Shown here: positions 21,698 to 30,234 of the stretch, one piece after another
Layout of the letters: each line of letters opens with the position of its first letter
Position numbering within the stretch: position 1 is the stretch's first letter
Origin: a virus
DNA length: 31,262 bases
IMG/VR virus record: IMGVR_UViG_3300025769_000511
Coordinates: 1-31,262 of that record
Strand: one strand, 5' to 3'
Notes under the pieces: generated by a model
The model's database searches: none
What the model was told of the DNA's origin: nothing
Seen by the model: only the letters and a program-made list of their open reading frames with translations
Position numbers and translations under genes: made by a program

Positions 21698-23830
21698 TTA
21701 TTTAGTTCCTTCAGAAGCTGCTGTCACTGGAACATCTCGTCCTGCTAGTGCAGCACGTGGTTTTTTTGGACCTTTATCAATACCCCTTGCTGCTCGAATA
21801 CTAAGAGCAGCTTGTCGTCCTCTAGGAGTAAGTGATTCTAATGCTGCACGAAATACATTTTCGTCTGCTAGTCTTGCCATTTCTAAAATCTTATCTAGTT
21901 CTTGAGGTTCAAGACCACTATCAGCTAATGCTTTTCTAAGTTTAATATTTAATTCAACAACACCTCTTTCTCTGTCCGCTAGTGCAATTGCTTGATCAGC
22001 TTCAAGTCCTGATTCAGCAAGTTCAAGTGCTCTTTTCTGTATTGTAGCTTCTTTAGCTTTTTCAGGTAGATCACTAAATGCTTCAGCTAACTGTTGTGTT
22101 GTAGCCTTTTCAGGATCAGCGGCAGCAAACTTTAACAGCCCTTGAGCAAAGTCTGCCATGCCATAACCTAAGTCTTCTTTTTGTTTTGCTAGTAGTTCAG
22201 CTTGACCTTCATACTTTTTAGTTAAAGCATCTCTAATGTTCTTTTCACTTGCTATTAGAGAACCAATGTCACCAAAAGCAGGTTCTGAAGCAGAAGGTAT
22301 CTTTGCTGCTTCTGCAGCTTGTGCTTTCTTTTTCTCTTCTGCTAATCTTGCTTTTTCTTCTTCAGCTTTTTTAGCAGCTAAAACATTTTCTTTTTCAATC
22401 TTTTTTGCTTGCTCTATTGTGGCCTGTCTCTTTTCTGGAAGAGTAGACATTTGTCTACCGTAAGTAGATTGTTCTTGAATCTTTGGTAGAATTTTTTGTA
22501 ATGTTTGAGGAGAATCTTTTAGTGCCTCTTCAAGAATAGCTTTTTCTTCAGCCTGTTGTCTTATAAGTTTTCTAGCACTTCTTTCTTCTAACTTTTCTTG
22601 CTCAGACATTTCATCTTCACCAAATAATCTTTGCCCTAAATTAGATAAAAATTCAGGAAATGGAGAAGGTCTGTCATCAGGAACACCTTGTGATGCTGCT
22701 GTAGCAGGTGAACCACCATCAGCTAAACCAACAAGTCCACCTTCCTTTTTAAATGCAGCAGCTGCTCCAAGAGCAAGTCCACCAAGTCCTGCAGCTTGTT
22801 GTAAGAATGAAGGAGCAGGTGTTGTCCTCTGTGCACGCTCTACAGTAGATGCAGGAATAGGTGCAGCATAACCACGAATGATTGACTGATAATCCTGTAG
22901 TGTACGCTCTGGGAATGTACGAGCAATCTCGTATTCTTGTTGTGCAATGTCCAATGCCTGTTGCTGTTGCTGTTGTCTTTGTGCACCAATAGCTTCAAGT
23001 GCAGACAACTCACGGAATGCCTGTCCCGGTGCTACTTGTCCTAGCGTAGCAAACTGTGCACCTGCAAGACGTTCACGTTCACGCTGTTGTTGTAGGCGTG
23101 CCTGTGCATCTTCATATGCTGCAGCTAAACCACGTGTCTGAATATCACCTAGTTGCTGTTGTAGATTACGTGCCTGTTCTGCCTCAATAATTGCCTGACG
23201 AGAACCACCAAATCCACCAGCACCTACAGCCTGTGCACCTAACTGTTGACGCTCTACGTCTGCTGCTCTACGTGCTTCACGTTGTTGTATATCTACTACA
23301 TTCTGTAGATAAGGATTCATAAACTGTGATACTTGTGGTGCAGTAGGAGCAAATGCACTAGATGCTGTAAGTCTAGCAGCAGGATCAAAGTATTGCTGTC
23401 CTTGACCTACAAGACCTTTGACACTTTCAAATGCTTGCGTCTGCTCAGGAGCAAACTCTGCAATACGTGGACCTGAGAATGGAACATAGCCTTCTACTTC
23501 TCTACGCTCTTGAATTGCGCGTGCTTTTTCAAGAACATCAGTAACGAATGGTTTTAGTTCAGCAGGAATAGTAGCTTGTTGAGTAACAGTCTGTGTAGTA
23601 GGAGGAGGTGGAGGAGAACCACCACCACCACCAAACTGAATTAGATTGGTATGTGGGTTGATTGTACCTGATCCACCCATAGCACGCAGAACTGCCATCT
23701 CTTCCACGTTGACATGTGCAAGTTCAGTATCTCCATCAATACCTTTGCCTGACAGGTCTTCATAGAGACAGTTATACAGTTCAATCTTTTCTGCTACTGA
23801 AAGATCATTGATCAACTTGTTTGCTTCCAT
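21698..23830 (-). CDS. Virion protein with poly-Gly/poly-Pro linker, Gln-rich coiled coil and GGLVGLADGG motif, 710 aa
   Basis: Layout: helical N-terminus, GGGGGSPPPPP linker near residues 68-78, Gln/Arg/Ala-rich helical region about 120-330, an Ala/Gly stretch ending in GGLVGLADGG (364-373), then Lys/Glu/Ala coiled coil (about 400-520) and a helical C-terminus. It sits between the GNAT protein and the giant internal protein, where T7 encodes gp14/gp15, so an internal core or ejection protein is likely. Its start overlaps the preceding stop (TAATG). The G+C-richer Gln-rich part contrasts with the A+T-rich coiled-coil part, suggesting a mosaic gene. No enzyme motif is seen. Confidence 0.7.
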   Translation of the reverse strand: MEANKLINDLSVAEKIELYNCLYEDLSGKGIDGDTELAHVNVEEMAVLRAMGGSGTINPHTNLIQFGGGGGSPPPPPTTQTVTQQATIPAELKPFVTDVLEKARAIQERREVEGYVPFSGPRIAEFAPEQTQAFESVKGLVGQGQQYFDPAARLTASSAFAPTAPQVSQFMNPYLQNVVDIQQREARRAADVERQQLGAQAVGAGGFGGSRQAIIEAEQARNLQQQLGDIQTRGLAAAYEDAQARLQQQRERERLAGAQFATLGQVAPGQAFRELSALEAIGAQRQQQQQQALDIAQQEYEIARTFPERTLQDYQSIIRGYAAPIPASTVERAQRTTPAPSFLQQAAGLGGLALGAAAAFKKEGGLVGLADGGSPATAASQGVPDDRPSPFPEFLSNLGQRLFGEDEMSEQEKLEERSARKLIRQQAEEKAILEEALKDSPQTLQKILPKIQEQSTYGRQMSTLPEKRQATIEQAKKIEKENVLAAKKAEEEKARLAEEKKKAQAAEAAKIPSASEPAFGDIGSLIASEKNIRDALTKKYEGQAELLAKQKEDLGYGMADFAQGLLKFAAADPEKATTQQLAEAFSDLPEKAKEATIQKRALELAESGLEADQAIALADRERGVVELNIKLRKALADSGLEPQELDKILEMARLADENVFRAALESLTPRGRQAALSIRAARGIDKGPKKPRAALAGRDVPVTAASEGTK
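22712..22741 (-). repeat. GGLVxLxxGG motif, copy in the 710-aa protein
   Basis: Encodes GGLVGLADGG (residues 364-373), preceded by an Ala-rich stretch and KKE. The same motif appears three times in the 1002-residue virion protein, with different synonymous codons. Confidence 0.85.
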
Positions 23831-24261
23831 TACTCAATTTCCTTTACAATCGTAGTATAATACTTTTTAAAGTTAAACTTCTTAGTGTACTTTAGCCAGC
23901 CATCCCTGACATAACACTCAAGTCTTACTGCTCCTTGCTCTTTACCCCACTGCAACAGCGGAGAATTATCGTCCATTGTGTACTCGTACCACTTGCTTAT
24001 TGTATGTGGCTTAGTTCCTACCAGTGGTAAAGACAATGCTTTATATTTTGGATATTGTATCAACTGTGTGATACATGCTCCTAGTATTCCTTCTTCTTCA
24101 CTTGCCAAAACCCATAGCTGCATTTGATTGTGGAGAAGAGAAAGGTAAACATCATCTATGTCTCTTTCATTCATGCTCCTGTCTACAGGTTTTTTAATAA
24201 AGTGTTTTACATAAGGCCAAGTAACTTCTACACAGTTTTGTTCAATTCTTATTAGTTTCAT
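23830..24261 (-). CDS. GNAT-fold, T7 gp13-like internal virion protein, 143 aa
   Basis: The sequence follows the GNAT acetyltransferase-like pattern seen in T7-type gp13 proteins: LWVLASEEEGILGACITQLIQYP (two strands), KALSLPLVG, a helix around SPLLQWGKEQGAVRLECYV, and DGWLKYTKKFNFK near the end. The usual acetyl-CoA loop (Q/RxxGxG/A) is not evident, so it may be structural. Length is close to T7 gp13 (138 aa). It sits just before the two large internal-type proteins, as gp13 does in T7. The AT-rich 18-nt gap upstream contains no clear ribosome binding site; the stop overlaps the next ATG. Confidence 0.75.
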   Translation of the reverse strand: MKLIRIEQNCVEVTWPYVKHFIKKPVDRSMNERDIDDVYLSLLHNQMQLWVLASEEEGILGACITQLIQYPKYKALSLPLVGTKPHTISKWYEYTMDDNSPLLQWGKEQGAVRLECYVRDGWLKYTKKFNFKKYYTTIVKEIE

Positions 24262-24279
24262 TCTTTATTATTGTTGTTG

Positions 24280-24861
24280 TTATTGACCACCAGCTCCTTG
24301 TGCTGCCATAAATCTTCTTTGCCTCTCTGCAAATAGCCTGTCTTCTTCTGCCCGTCTTTGTTCTGCAGTAGGTGCATTAGCTGCTGCTGCATCTTGATCT
24401 GCAAATCTTTTCTCCATTATTTCAAGTCTACGTAGTGTATCTCTCGCAGTAAGTTCGTCATCAAAATTAGTCCTAGATAATTCAGTTACATCTATTTGTG
24501 GACCGGGAGAAGTATAGCCAGTACTGCCATATGGAGACAGTGGAATACTTGCAAGTCCTGAAGAAGGTAATGTAGGTGTAGGTGTAAGAGGTGAAGAAAC
24601 ACCACCACCTTTATTACTCTGCACAGGTGTAGGTAATGGTTGTGCTACTACTGGATCAGAAGCAAATGTAGGAGAAGGCAGAGTAGCAGAACCACCACCT
24701 TTATTTGATGTACTTGGAAAACCTGCTGGACCTGCTGGTGACACTGGCAATGTAGACATACCTGCACCACGATTTACCAACTGTGGAGTTGCTGGTGCTG
24801 GTGTTGCTGGTACTGTTGATGGTGTTGTAGGTGTTGTAGTTACACCTCTTGCTCCTCCCAT
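24280..24861 (-). CDS. Pro/Thr-rich low-complexity virion protein, 193 aa
   Basis: The first 115 residues are dominated by Pro, Thr, Ser, Gly and Ala. They contain imperfect repeats: SNKGGG occurs twice about 31 residues apart, each followed by a Ser/Pro/Thr run, and GAGMSTLPVSPAGPAG resembles them. The last 75 residues (from about DVTELSRTNFDDEL) are a charged helical segment ending QGAGGQ. It probably is an extended linker protein with a helical anchor, within the virion block. The start overlaps the stop of the 1002-residue gene (TAATG). No function is assigned. Confidence 0.65.
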   Translation of the reverse strand: MGGARGVTTTPTTPSTVPATPAPATPQLVNRGAGMSTLPVSPAGPAGFPSTSNKGGGSATLPSPTFASDPVVAQPLPTPVQSNKGGGVSSPLTPTPTLPSSGLASIPLSPYGSTGYTSPGPQIDVTELSRTNFDDELTARDTLRRLEIMEKRFADQDAAAANAPTAEQRRAEEDRLFAERQRRFMAAQGAGGQ

Positions 24862-27800
24862 TATACTAACCCTCCTAAACCTTGCTGTGCATTAAGCTGT
24901 CTTTGTTGCTTTTGTGTTCCAAATGAATCTTGACGTATACCTTTAATAAAATTATCTAACTGTTCTGATCCTGCATTAGAAGAACCATTACCAAGCATTG
25001 CTACCACATCTGCAGGTATAACATATTCGTCACGACTTAGCAAGGCTTTGTCAGGATTGTTGCCCTCTACTTCAAAGAGTATTTGATCTGACATACCATC
25101 ACCATTACCAACTACCTGACCTTCAAAGTACTGACCAATATCACCACCTTGTGCATAACCTAATGCACCACGTACTCTATCTAAAAATGAACTTTGATCA
25201 GGAACAGCTATTTCTTGTCCTTGTCTAATAACATTAGGATTAGAAATATTTTTATTTGCTTCAAGCAACTCATCTAAAGACATACCTTGTTGTTTTGCAA
25301 TAGCAGATAAAGTATCTCCTGATTGTACTTCATATTGTTTATCTTCACCACTAAGTATATTTCTTAGTATGGAAAGTATTCCTGCGTCATTTTCTGTATC
25401 AGATAACTTAGCCATTTGAGTTTCTTTTTGTACAGTGGGCATACCTGAATAAACAGAACTAAAAGGTTTATCATCATACATGTCTTTAGTTGTTAAATCA
25501 GATAGTTTTTTTAGTTCACTAGAAACAAGTTCCATACGAGGTTTAATTCCTGATCTTTTTCTTTCCTCTGCTTTTCTATATTCTTCATTATTTAAAAATT
25601 CTTTTCCTGCTTCATCATACTTTCCAGCATTAATTAATTTTATAGTTTCAGGACTACCACCTAAACTTCCTCTAAACCATTCACCTACCATAGCTGTTTT
25701 TAAACTTTGCGGAAAAGAATTAAAATCTTTTATTTTATTTTTAATTTTAGGTAGTCTTTTTCTTATATCGCTTCTTAGTAATAAGTCAGCTTGCTCTTCT
25801 GTTATTTCTTTATCTGTCATTTTTACATTTTCTGTATGACCATAACCTATAGTTGGCTTGTCTCCTTTTGTAGGTATATAGGGCTTGGCTTTAAACTTTT
25901 CTTTTTCTTTTAAAAAAGAAACATAAGGTTCAATACTTTCTTCTTGAGGAATATCTCCTCCCTCTCTTAACCCTACCAACCCACCTGTGTTAAACCCAAA
26001 GCTAGTACCAGAAACAAAAGAAGAAGGAGCGGCTGACTGACCCGGTGGAGTTGCATATGATTCTGGTCCTTGTGCTAGTTGTCGTCCAATAACTTGACCT
26101 ACATTTTGCATCTGCTGAAACATTTGCTGATTACCTGTAGGTTGTTCAATAAATTGTTGTCCACGTGACATTGCCTGATCACGTTGTAATAGTTCGTCCT
26201 GCCGTGCACGTTCAGATATCTGTTGTTCCTGCTGTTGTAGCACTGGTGGTGGTGCTGATGGTTGTTGTACTGCTGGTGATAGTTGTGACTGCAATACTCC
26301 CTGTTCAGGTGTGCCGCCTTCTTGCAATGCAACAAGACCGCCAGTATATTTTGTGTATAGTCCTCTATCTGCTGTATCAAATGAGTTTAACCCACCAGAA
26401 GAAGAATTAGGAATTGAAACATTTTGATTTACAAATTGTATAGCTTCTGGATTATTTCTTAGAAGTAAACGAGAAATCATAGCCGTAACACCACCTTTAC
26501 TTTCTAACTCATCAAAAAATCTATTAGATATATTTTGTTGAGATTGAGAAGTATCATTACTTACTCTCTGACTTTCTGGTGTTATAGACATTTGAGTTAA
26601 TTCAGGCTGATCAATAAATTGTTTAGTTTGTCCACCCTCTGCCAAACCTACAAGTCCACCCTGTGCAGCATAACGATACTGTTCTGATAGTGGTTGATAA
26701 CCACCCTCTAGTGCCATGCGAAGATATTCTTCTGATGAACGAGCAGGTGACTGTGTACCACCAGCAAGTGTACGTTCACGTGGTACATAGGATGGACCTA
26801 ATGTTGGTTCTTGTATATCTAATTCTTCATATTCTGGTGGTTGCATTAGTGTAGTTAAAGCTCCACCAATATAGGTTTGAGGATCACCAAGAACTTGACC
26901 TGCTCTTTCTGATATAGTAATATCAGATGGCATAAATCCTTTATCAATAGCTGCTTGTCTTGAAAGCACATCTCCAGTTTTTAAAGGTTCAGCACCAAAA
27001 AATTTAGATATTGCACCGGGTTTAGTTGTTTCTCCAGTATATTTAAAATAAGTTTCGCCGGGACTTATTCCTTTACTAATTAGAGATGTATCTATTGTTG
27101 GAGCAGGTAAAACAGTAGCAGTTGTAGCCGCAGCAGGTATTTCTCCAAACATACCACCACCAAAATTACCACTTCCAGATAAAGAGATTGATCCTACTTG
27201 TGTAGTTAAAGGCATACTAGCAGCACTTGCAGCTTGCATACTTTGTCCTGCTGCACCACTTAAAGTTTCTCCAAACATACCTCCACCAAATGTTTCTGCA
27301 CCGGGAGCAACACCTTGCTCAAAACCAGCTGGTGAAAGTCCCTGCATAACTCCTGCAGTAACACCTGACATTAAACCGCCTAGTGCAGCTTGTCCCGGCT
27401 TTTGTCCAGCCGCAAGACCACCCACAAATGATCCAATAGCCGTTCCTATACCGGGAAGAATCATAGTACCAATTGCACCACCTATTGCAGGAAGAAGTGA
27501 TCTAAAATTAAATGCTTCTGGTAGTCCTGTATCAGGATTGATTGTTAATGTACCAAGAGATGCAAGTCCCCGTAGTTCATCAGGACGTACATGCAACAAC
27601 ATACTGTCACCATAACGTCCACGGCTTGCAAGTTCATTTGCTACAGGTGCTAGTGGTGCATTCTGTATACTACCACCATCAGCTACTGCAGCAATACCAC
27701 GTGCCTGTGGAATACCTGAGTAAGGATTAAACTCCAGTCCACCCATACTTCCCATAGCTGCAATGTCCTTTGTAGGAACATAGGCTAGTTGTGTGGCAGG

Positions 27801-27869
27801 GTTGTTGTCTCGCATATTAAGTAAACGAGTAAGTCCTGCTGCTGGTGCATTGGGGTTTATATAATTCAT
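24861..27869 (-). CDS. Modular virion protein with lysozyme and LysM domains, 1002 aa
   Basis: Order: two related N-terminal segments ending NPYSGIPQA (48-56) and NPDTGLPEA (111-119); a Gly/Ala hydrophobic stretch (126-155); a disordered middle with three GGLVxLxEGG motifs (404-413, 510-519, 629-638); a GH24-type lysozyme (about 645-795) with likely catalytic E657 and T673 in KPTIGYGHT; a LysM domain (YEVQSGDTLSAIAKQQGMSL, 846-865 onward); and a C-terminal module with GDGMSD (922-927) and DEYVIPADVVAMLGNGSS (947-964). The lysozyme makes this a likely wall-degrading virion protein used on entry. The GDGMSD/EYVIPADVV module recurs in phage virion proteins I know, without a known role. Confidence 0.82.
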   Translation of the reverse strand: MNYINPNAPAAGLTRLLNMRDNNPATQLAYVPTKDIAAMGSMGGLEFNPYSGIPQARGIAAVADGGSIQNAPLAPVANELASRGRYGDSMLLHVRPDELRGLASLGTLTINPDTGLPEAFNFRSLLPAIGGAIGTMILPGIGTAIGSFVGGLAAGQKPGQAALGGLMSGVTAGVMQGLSPAGFEQGVAPGAETFGGGMFGETLSGAAGQSMQAASAASMPLTTQVGSISLSGSGNFGGGMFGEIPAAATTATVLPAPTIDTSLISKGISPGETYFKYTGETTKPGAISKFFGAEPLKTGDVLSRQAAIDKGFMPSDITISERAGQVLGDPQTYIGGALTTLMQPPEYEELDIQEPTLGPSYVPRERTLAGGTQSPARSSEEYLRMALEGGYQPLSEQYRYAAQGGLVGLAEGGQTKQFIDQPELTQMSITPESQRVSNDTSQSQQNISNRFFDELESKGGVTAMISRLLLRNNPEAIQFVNQNVSIPNSSSGGLNSFDTADRGLYTKYTGGLVALQEGGTPEQGVLQSQLSPAVQQPSAPPPVLQQQEQQISERARQDELLQRDQAMSRGQQFIEQPTGNQQMFQQMQNVGQVIGRQLAQGPESYATPPGQSAAPSSFVSGTSFGFNTGGLVGLREGGDIPQEESIEPYVSFLKEKEKFKAKPYIPTKGDKPTIGYGHTENVKMTDKEITEEQADLLLRSDIRKRLPKIKNKIKDFNSFPQSLKTAMVGEWFRGSLGGSPETIKLINAGKYDEAGKEFLNNEEYRKAEERKRSGIKPRMELVSSELKKLSDLTTKDMYDDKPFSSVYSGMPTVQKETQMAKLSDTENDAGILSILRNILSGEDKQYEVQSGDTLSAIAKQQGMSLDELLEANKNISNPNVIRQGQEIAVPDQSSFLDRVRGALGYAQGGDIGQYFEGQVVGNGDGMSDQILFEVEGNNPDKALLSRDEYVIPADVVAMLGNGSSNAGSEQLDNFIKGIRQDSFGTQKQQRQLNAQQGLGGLV
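25956..25985 (-). repeat. GGLVxLxxGG motif, third copy in the 1002-aa protein
   Basis: Encodes GGLVGLREGG (residues 629-638), directly before the lysozyme domain. Confidence 0.85.
26313..26342 (-). repeat. GGLVxLxxGG motif, second copy in the 1002-aa protein
   Basis: Encodes GGLVALQEGG (residues 510-519), followed by a Pro/Gln-rich stretch. Confidence 0.85.
26631..26660 (-). repeat. GGLVxLxxGG motif, first copy in the 1002-aa protein
   Basis: Encodes GGLVGLAEGG (residues 404-413) and lies about 106 residues before the second copy. Confidence 0.85.
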
Positions 27870-27871
27870 TA

Positions 27872-28078
27872 TTACAGTACCTGTTTTGGATTTAGATAGT
27901 TTGATTGTATTTGTGTCATGTCAGCATGTAACGTATTAGGATTATTATACAATGGAGTTTGTGAATATGCCATAGGTGAACCTGTAGTATACTCCGGTGG
28001 CTGTACTGATCCAGTATTTACATTCTGTATGTAATTACTACTCTGCAAGAATTGTGCCATTTTATTTATATCATACAT
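27872..28078 (-). CDS. Small hypothetical virion-block protein, 68 aa
   Basis: I chose the ATG at 28078 because it overlaps the stop of the upstream gene (TAATG), like several junctions in this block; an in-frame ATG at 28096 would add six residues within the upstream gene. The product is rich in Asn, Gln, Tyr and Pro (for example MAYSQTPLYNNPNTLHADM), polar and probably extended, without cysteines, signal or membrane helix. It ends two bases before the 1002-residue gene. No family recognised. Confidence 0.6.
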   Translation of the reverse strand: MYDINKMAQFLQSSNYIQNVNTGSVQPPEYTTGSPMAYSQTPLYNNPNTLHADMTQIQSNYLNPKQVL

Positions 28079-28353
28079 TAGTGAAAGTCCACCCATCCTG
28101 TTCCACTTACATAACCTCTATACTTACCTGCACTTGCAGCAAATACTACATCTCCATTAGCAGGTCTTCCTATAGAAGCTACTGTGACTACTGTTAAAAC
28201 TTTAGAAGCAGGTGAGTTATCAACCTGTGTATCCCTTGCCTCAAGAAGAAATTTTAGTTCTCCTGCATATGAAACAAGATAGTTGTATAACTTCTCTACA
28301 TCATTCTTATCTAAGTGCGCATACTGTGGTAGTTCAGGATAAAGAAAAGCCAT
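28078..28353 (-). CDS. Hypothetical virion-block protein, 91 aa
   Basis: The N-terminal half is helical (KNDVEKLYNYLVSYAGELKF) and the C-terminal half beta-rich, ending GRPANGDVVFAASAGKYRGYV and SGTGWVDFH. The Gly-Trp ending resembles short beta motifs in phage tail and fibre-associated proteins, but I recognise no family. It is joined to both neighbours by TAATG overlaps, which supports the start and suggests coupled translation with the tail hub protein upstream. Confidence 0.65.
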   Translation of the reverse strand: MAFLYPELPQYAHLDKNDVEKLYNYLVSYAGELKFLLEARDTQVDNSPASKVLTVVTVASIGRPANGDVVFAASAGKYRGYVSGTGWVDFH

Positions 28354-30227
28354 TAGCGTTTACCATCTGGTTGTAGTCCTAGTCTAACACTACCCCACTT
28401 CCATGAAGTACCTGAGTCAGCAGTAGATACTCTAATGTTTGCCTGTCTTCCACGTGCACGAAAGTCAATCTTTTGTGTAGCATTATTAATAGTGTATGGT
28501 CCTTTTTCAATTGCACCACCAGCAGGATACATTTTAGTATTAATTGAAAATCTAATTGATCCTTGATTTATTGTATAGTCAGGAACAATTTTATTCATAA
28601 ACATAATCTGATCGCCATCTTGAATGTCAAAGTCTGCAGACTCAAGAAAGGAAGACAATGCTTGACCATCACCAGTAAAGACAGATGTAGGTTCATTGTC
28701 CCAGATATATGTATCAGCAGTAGCAGAAACTCTTCCTGTTGCAATTGTATTTAGGAATACATCACTGTTGTTAAATGTTGTATAGAAAGACGTACCATAA
28801 TACCATGTTTCTTCCATAAAGTTGTAGATAACGTAGGCATTAGGTTCAGAAGAGTTAGCTGTAGGATACAACCATATAATTTCGTGAAACTCTGAATTAA
28901 CTCCTGCAAAGACTTTATCTTTGTTAGTCATATTAAAGTCATCATAAAGATAACGTCTTACTGTGCAATCTAGTTTTCTTACTCTTCCATCAAAGATAAA
29001 GAAGTTATTGTCACTCATCCAAAAACTTGCACCGTCCACATTAATTGCTGCATGTGGACCAATTAATCCACAATTAGAACCTAGTTGTGTAAGGTTAAAT
29101 ATAAATGGTGGACCAACAAACTGCAAAGCATACATTGCTTTATCTGTCCATACATGAATAGCATTACGAGAACGAATACCACCCTGAATCTGTGTGCCAT
29201 CAATTAACTGCAGTTCACCAGATGTAGAAGAAACTGAAGGTATCCAGTTAGAATAATCTTCCTGATCTGACCAACGGATAAGAAGAGGATTGAATGTAGA
29301 AGTACCATACTCTTCTGTTCCAAAAGCAATAACATGACGATCATTAGGTGAAACAACAATACTATTTATTTGAGAGGGAGCAGTTCCTACAATTGAAGTT
29401 CTTACTGGTGCAGTACTTGCATCTGCATCCCAGTGAAGTAAGTTACTTCCACGACGAACAGCAAGAAGGTCTTCACCAAAGTTATCCAAAGACCACTGCG
29501 TTGCAAGAAAAGTAATATTAGAAGCGGTAGCAGGTTCATTCCAAGCACGCACTCCTGTTGTAGAAGCACCAGCATTATATACTCCTGCACCATAACCTAA
29601 ACCTTGAATTGGATTTAGTTGTCCTGTAGCAAGAAGAAAACCTGCTACACCATGACCTTGATTTGTCTCTGTACTTGTAGCAATGCTTGCAACACTAATA
29701 TAAAAACGATTTAATCCTGATACACTCACAGCTTCAAAGGTAGGTCCACCATATGCTGAAGTAGAAAAGTCTATACCATTTGTACCAAATCCATTGATAG
29801 ATGTATTAGAAAAATTAATAAAGTCTCCAATACTAACGCCGTTATTATTAAGGCTTACCTCAATAAGATTAGAACCTGCACTGGTAGAGAAGCTACCCTG
29901 TGTTCCAATATCACCAATACTAACTGTACTTACAATTGGTGTAATGTCATAAGGCCAATCATTGTAAAGAAGATATAGTTTCTTTTCTGTACCTACAGAT
30001 AGTAGTTTAATTGTATTATTATTAATCCAAGTCTTTAAGTCTCTGCCTATACCAAGTATATCATTGGTAGTATGCTTTTGATAACCTCTAATATTCTCAG
30101 GTTTACCTTCTCTAAATCTTACACGATCACAATCGTACCATGAACCTTCCTCAGAATACTGGGTTGACTCACGGCGAATACCGGGTCTAAAATTAAATTT
30201 AGAAAGGGTTGATGCAGTAGAAGACAT
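28353..30227 (-). CDS. Tail hub / DNA-stabilisation protein, 624 aa
   Basis: The protein is beta-rich and starts with RPGIRRESTQYSEEGSWYDCDRVRF-like features (RPGI at 13-16, DRVRFREGKPENIRGY about 34-49) followed by repeated short strands such as NDRHVIAFGTEEY, IRWSDQEDYSNW, RSRNAIHVWTDKAMYALQF and SFWMSDNNFFIFDG. That pattern of sheet repeats fits beta-propeller tail hub proteins of the P22 gp10 / T7 gp12 kind that close the portal and hold the tail. It ends WGSVRLGLQPDGKR. It lies between a tail-fibre-like gene and small late genes. Placement between these two families is uncertain. Confidence 0.75.
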   Translation of the reverse strand: MSSTASTLSKFNFRPGIRRESTQYSEEGSWYDCDRVRFREGKPENIRGYQKHTTNDILGIGRDLKTWINNNTIKLLSVGTEKKLYLLYNDWPYDITPIVSTVSIGDIGTQGSFSTSAGSNLIEVSLNNNGVSIGDFINFSNTSINGFGTNGIDFSTSAYGGPTFEAVSVSGLNRFYISVASIATSTETNQGHGVAGFLLATGQLNPIQGLGYGAGVYNAGASTTGVRAWNEPATASNITFLATQWSLDNFGEDLLAVRRGSNLLHWDADASTAPVRTSIVGTAPSQINSIVVSPNDRHVIAFGTEEYGTSTFNPLLIRWSDQEDYSNWIPSVSSTSGELQLIDGTQIQGGIRSRNAIHVWTDKAMYALQFVGPPFIFNLTQLGSNCGLIGPHAAINVDGASFWMSDNNFFIFDGRVRKLDCTVRRYLYDDFNMTNKDKVFAGVNSEFHEIIWLYPTANSSEPNAYVIYNFMEETWYYGTSFYTTFNNSDVFLNTIATGRVSATADTYIWDNEPTSVFTGDGQALSSFLESADFDIQDGDQIMFMNKIVPDYTINQGSIRFSINTKMYPAGGAIEKGPYTINNATQKIDFRARGRQANIRVSTADSGTSWKWGSVRLGLQPDGKR

Positions 30228-30234
30228 TTATATT

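Noticed and set aside
22955-22985. CTG/TTG repeat-like stretch
   Set aside because: It encodes a Gln run inside the 710-aa coiled-coil protein; no separate repeat element is needed.
23583-23635. Trinucleotide-like repeat (GGA/GGT and CCA runs)
   Set aside because: It encodes the GGGGGSPPPPP linker of the 710-aa protein and is explained by coding.
25480-25839. 119-residue + strand open frame
   Set aside because: It is antisense to the lysozyme domain, where the A+T-rich sequence gives a Phe/Ser/Leu-rich shadow.
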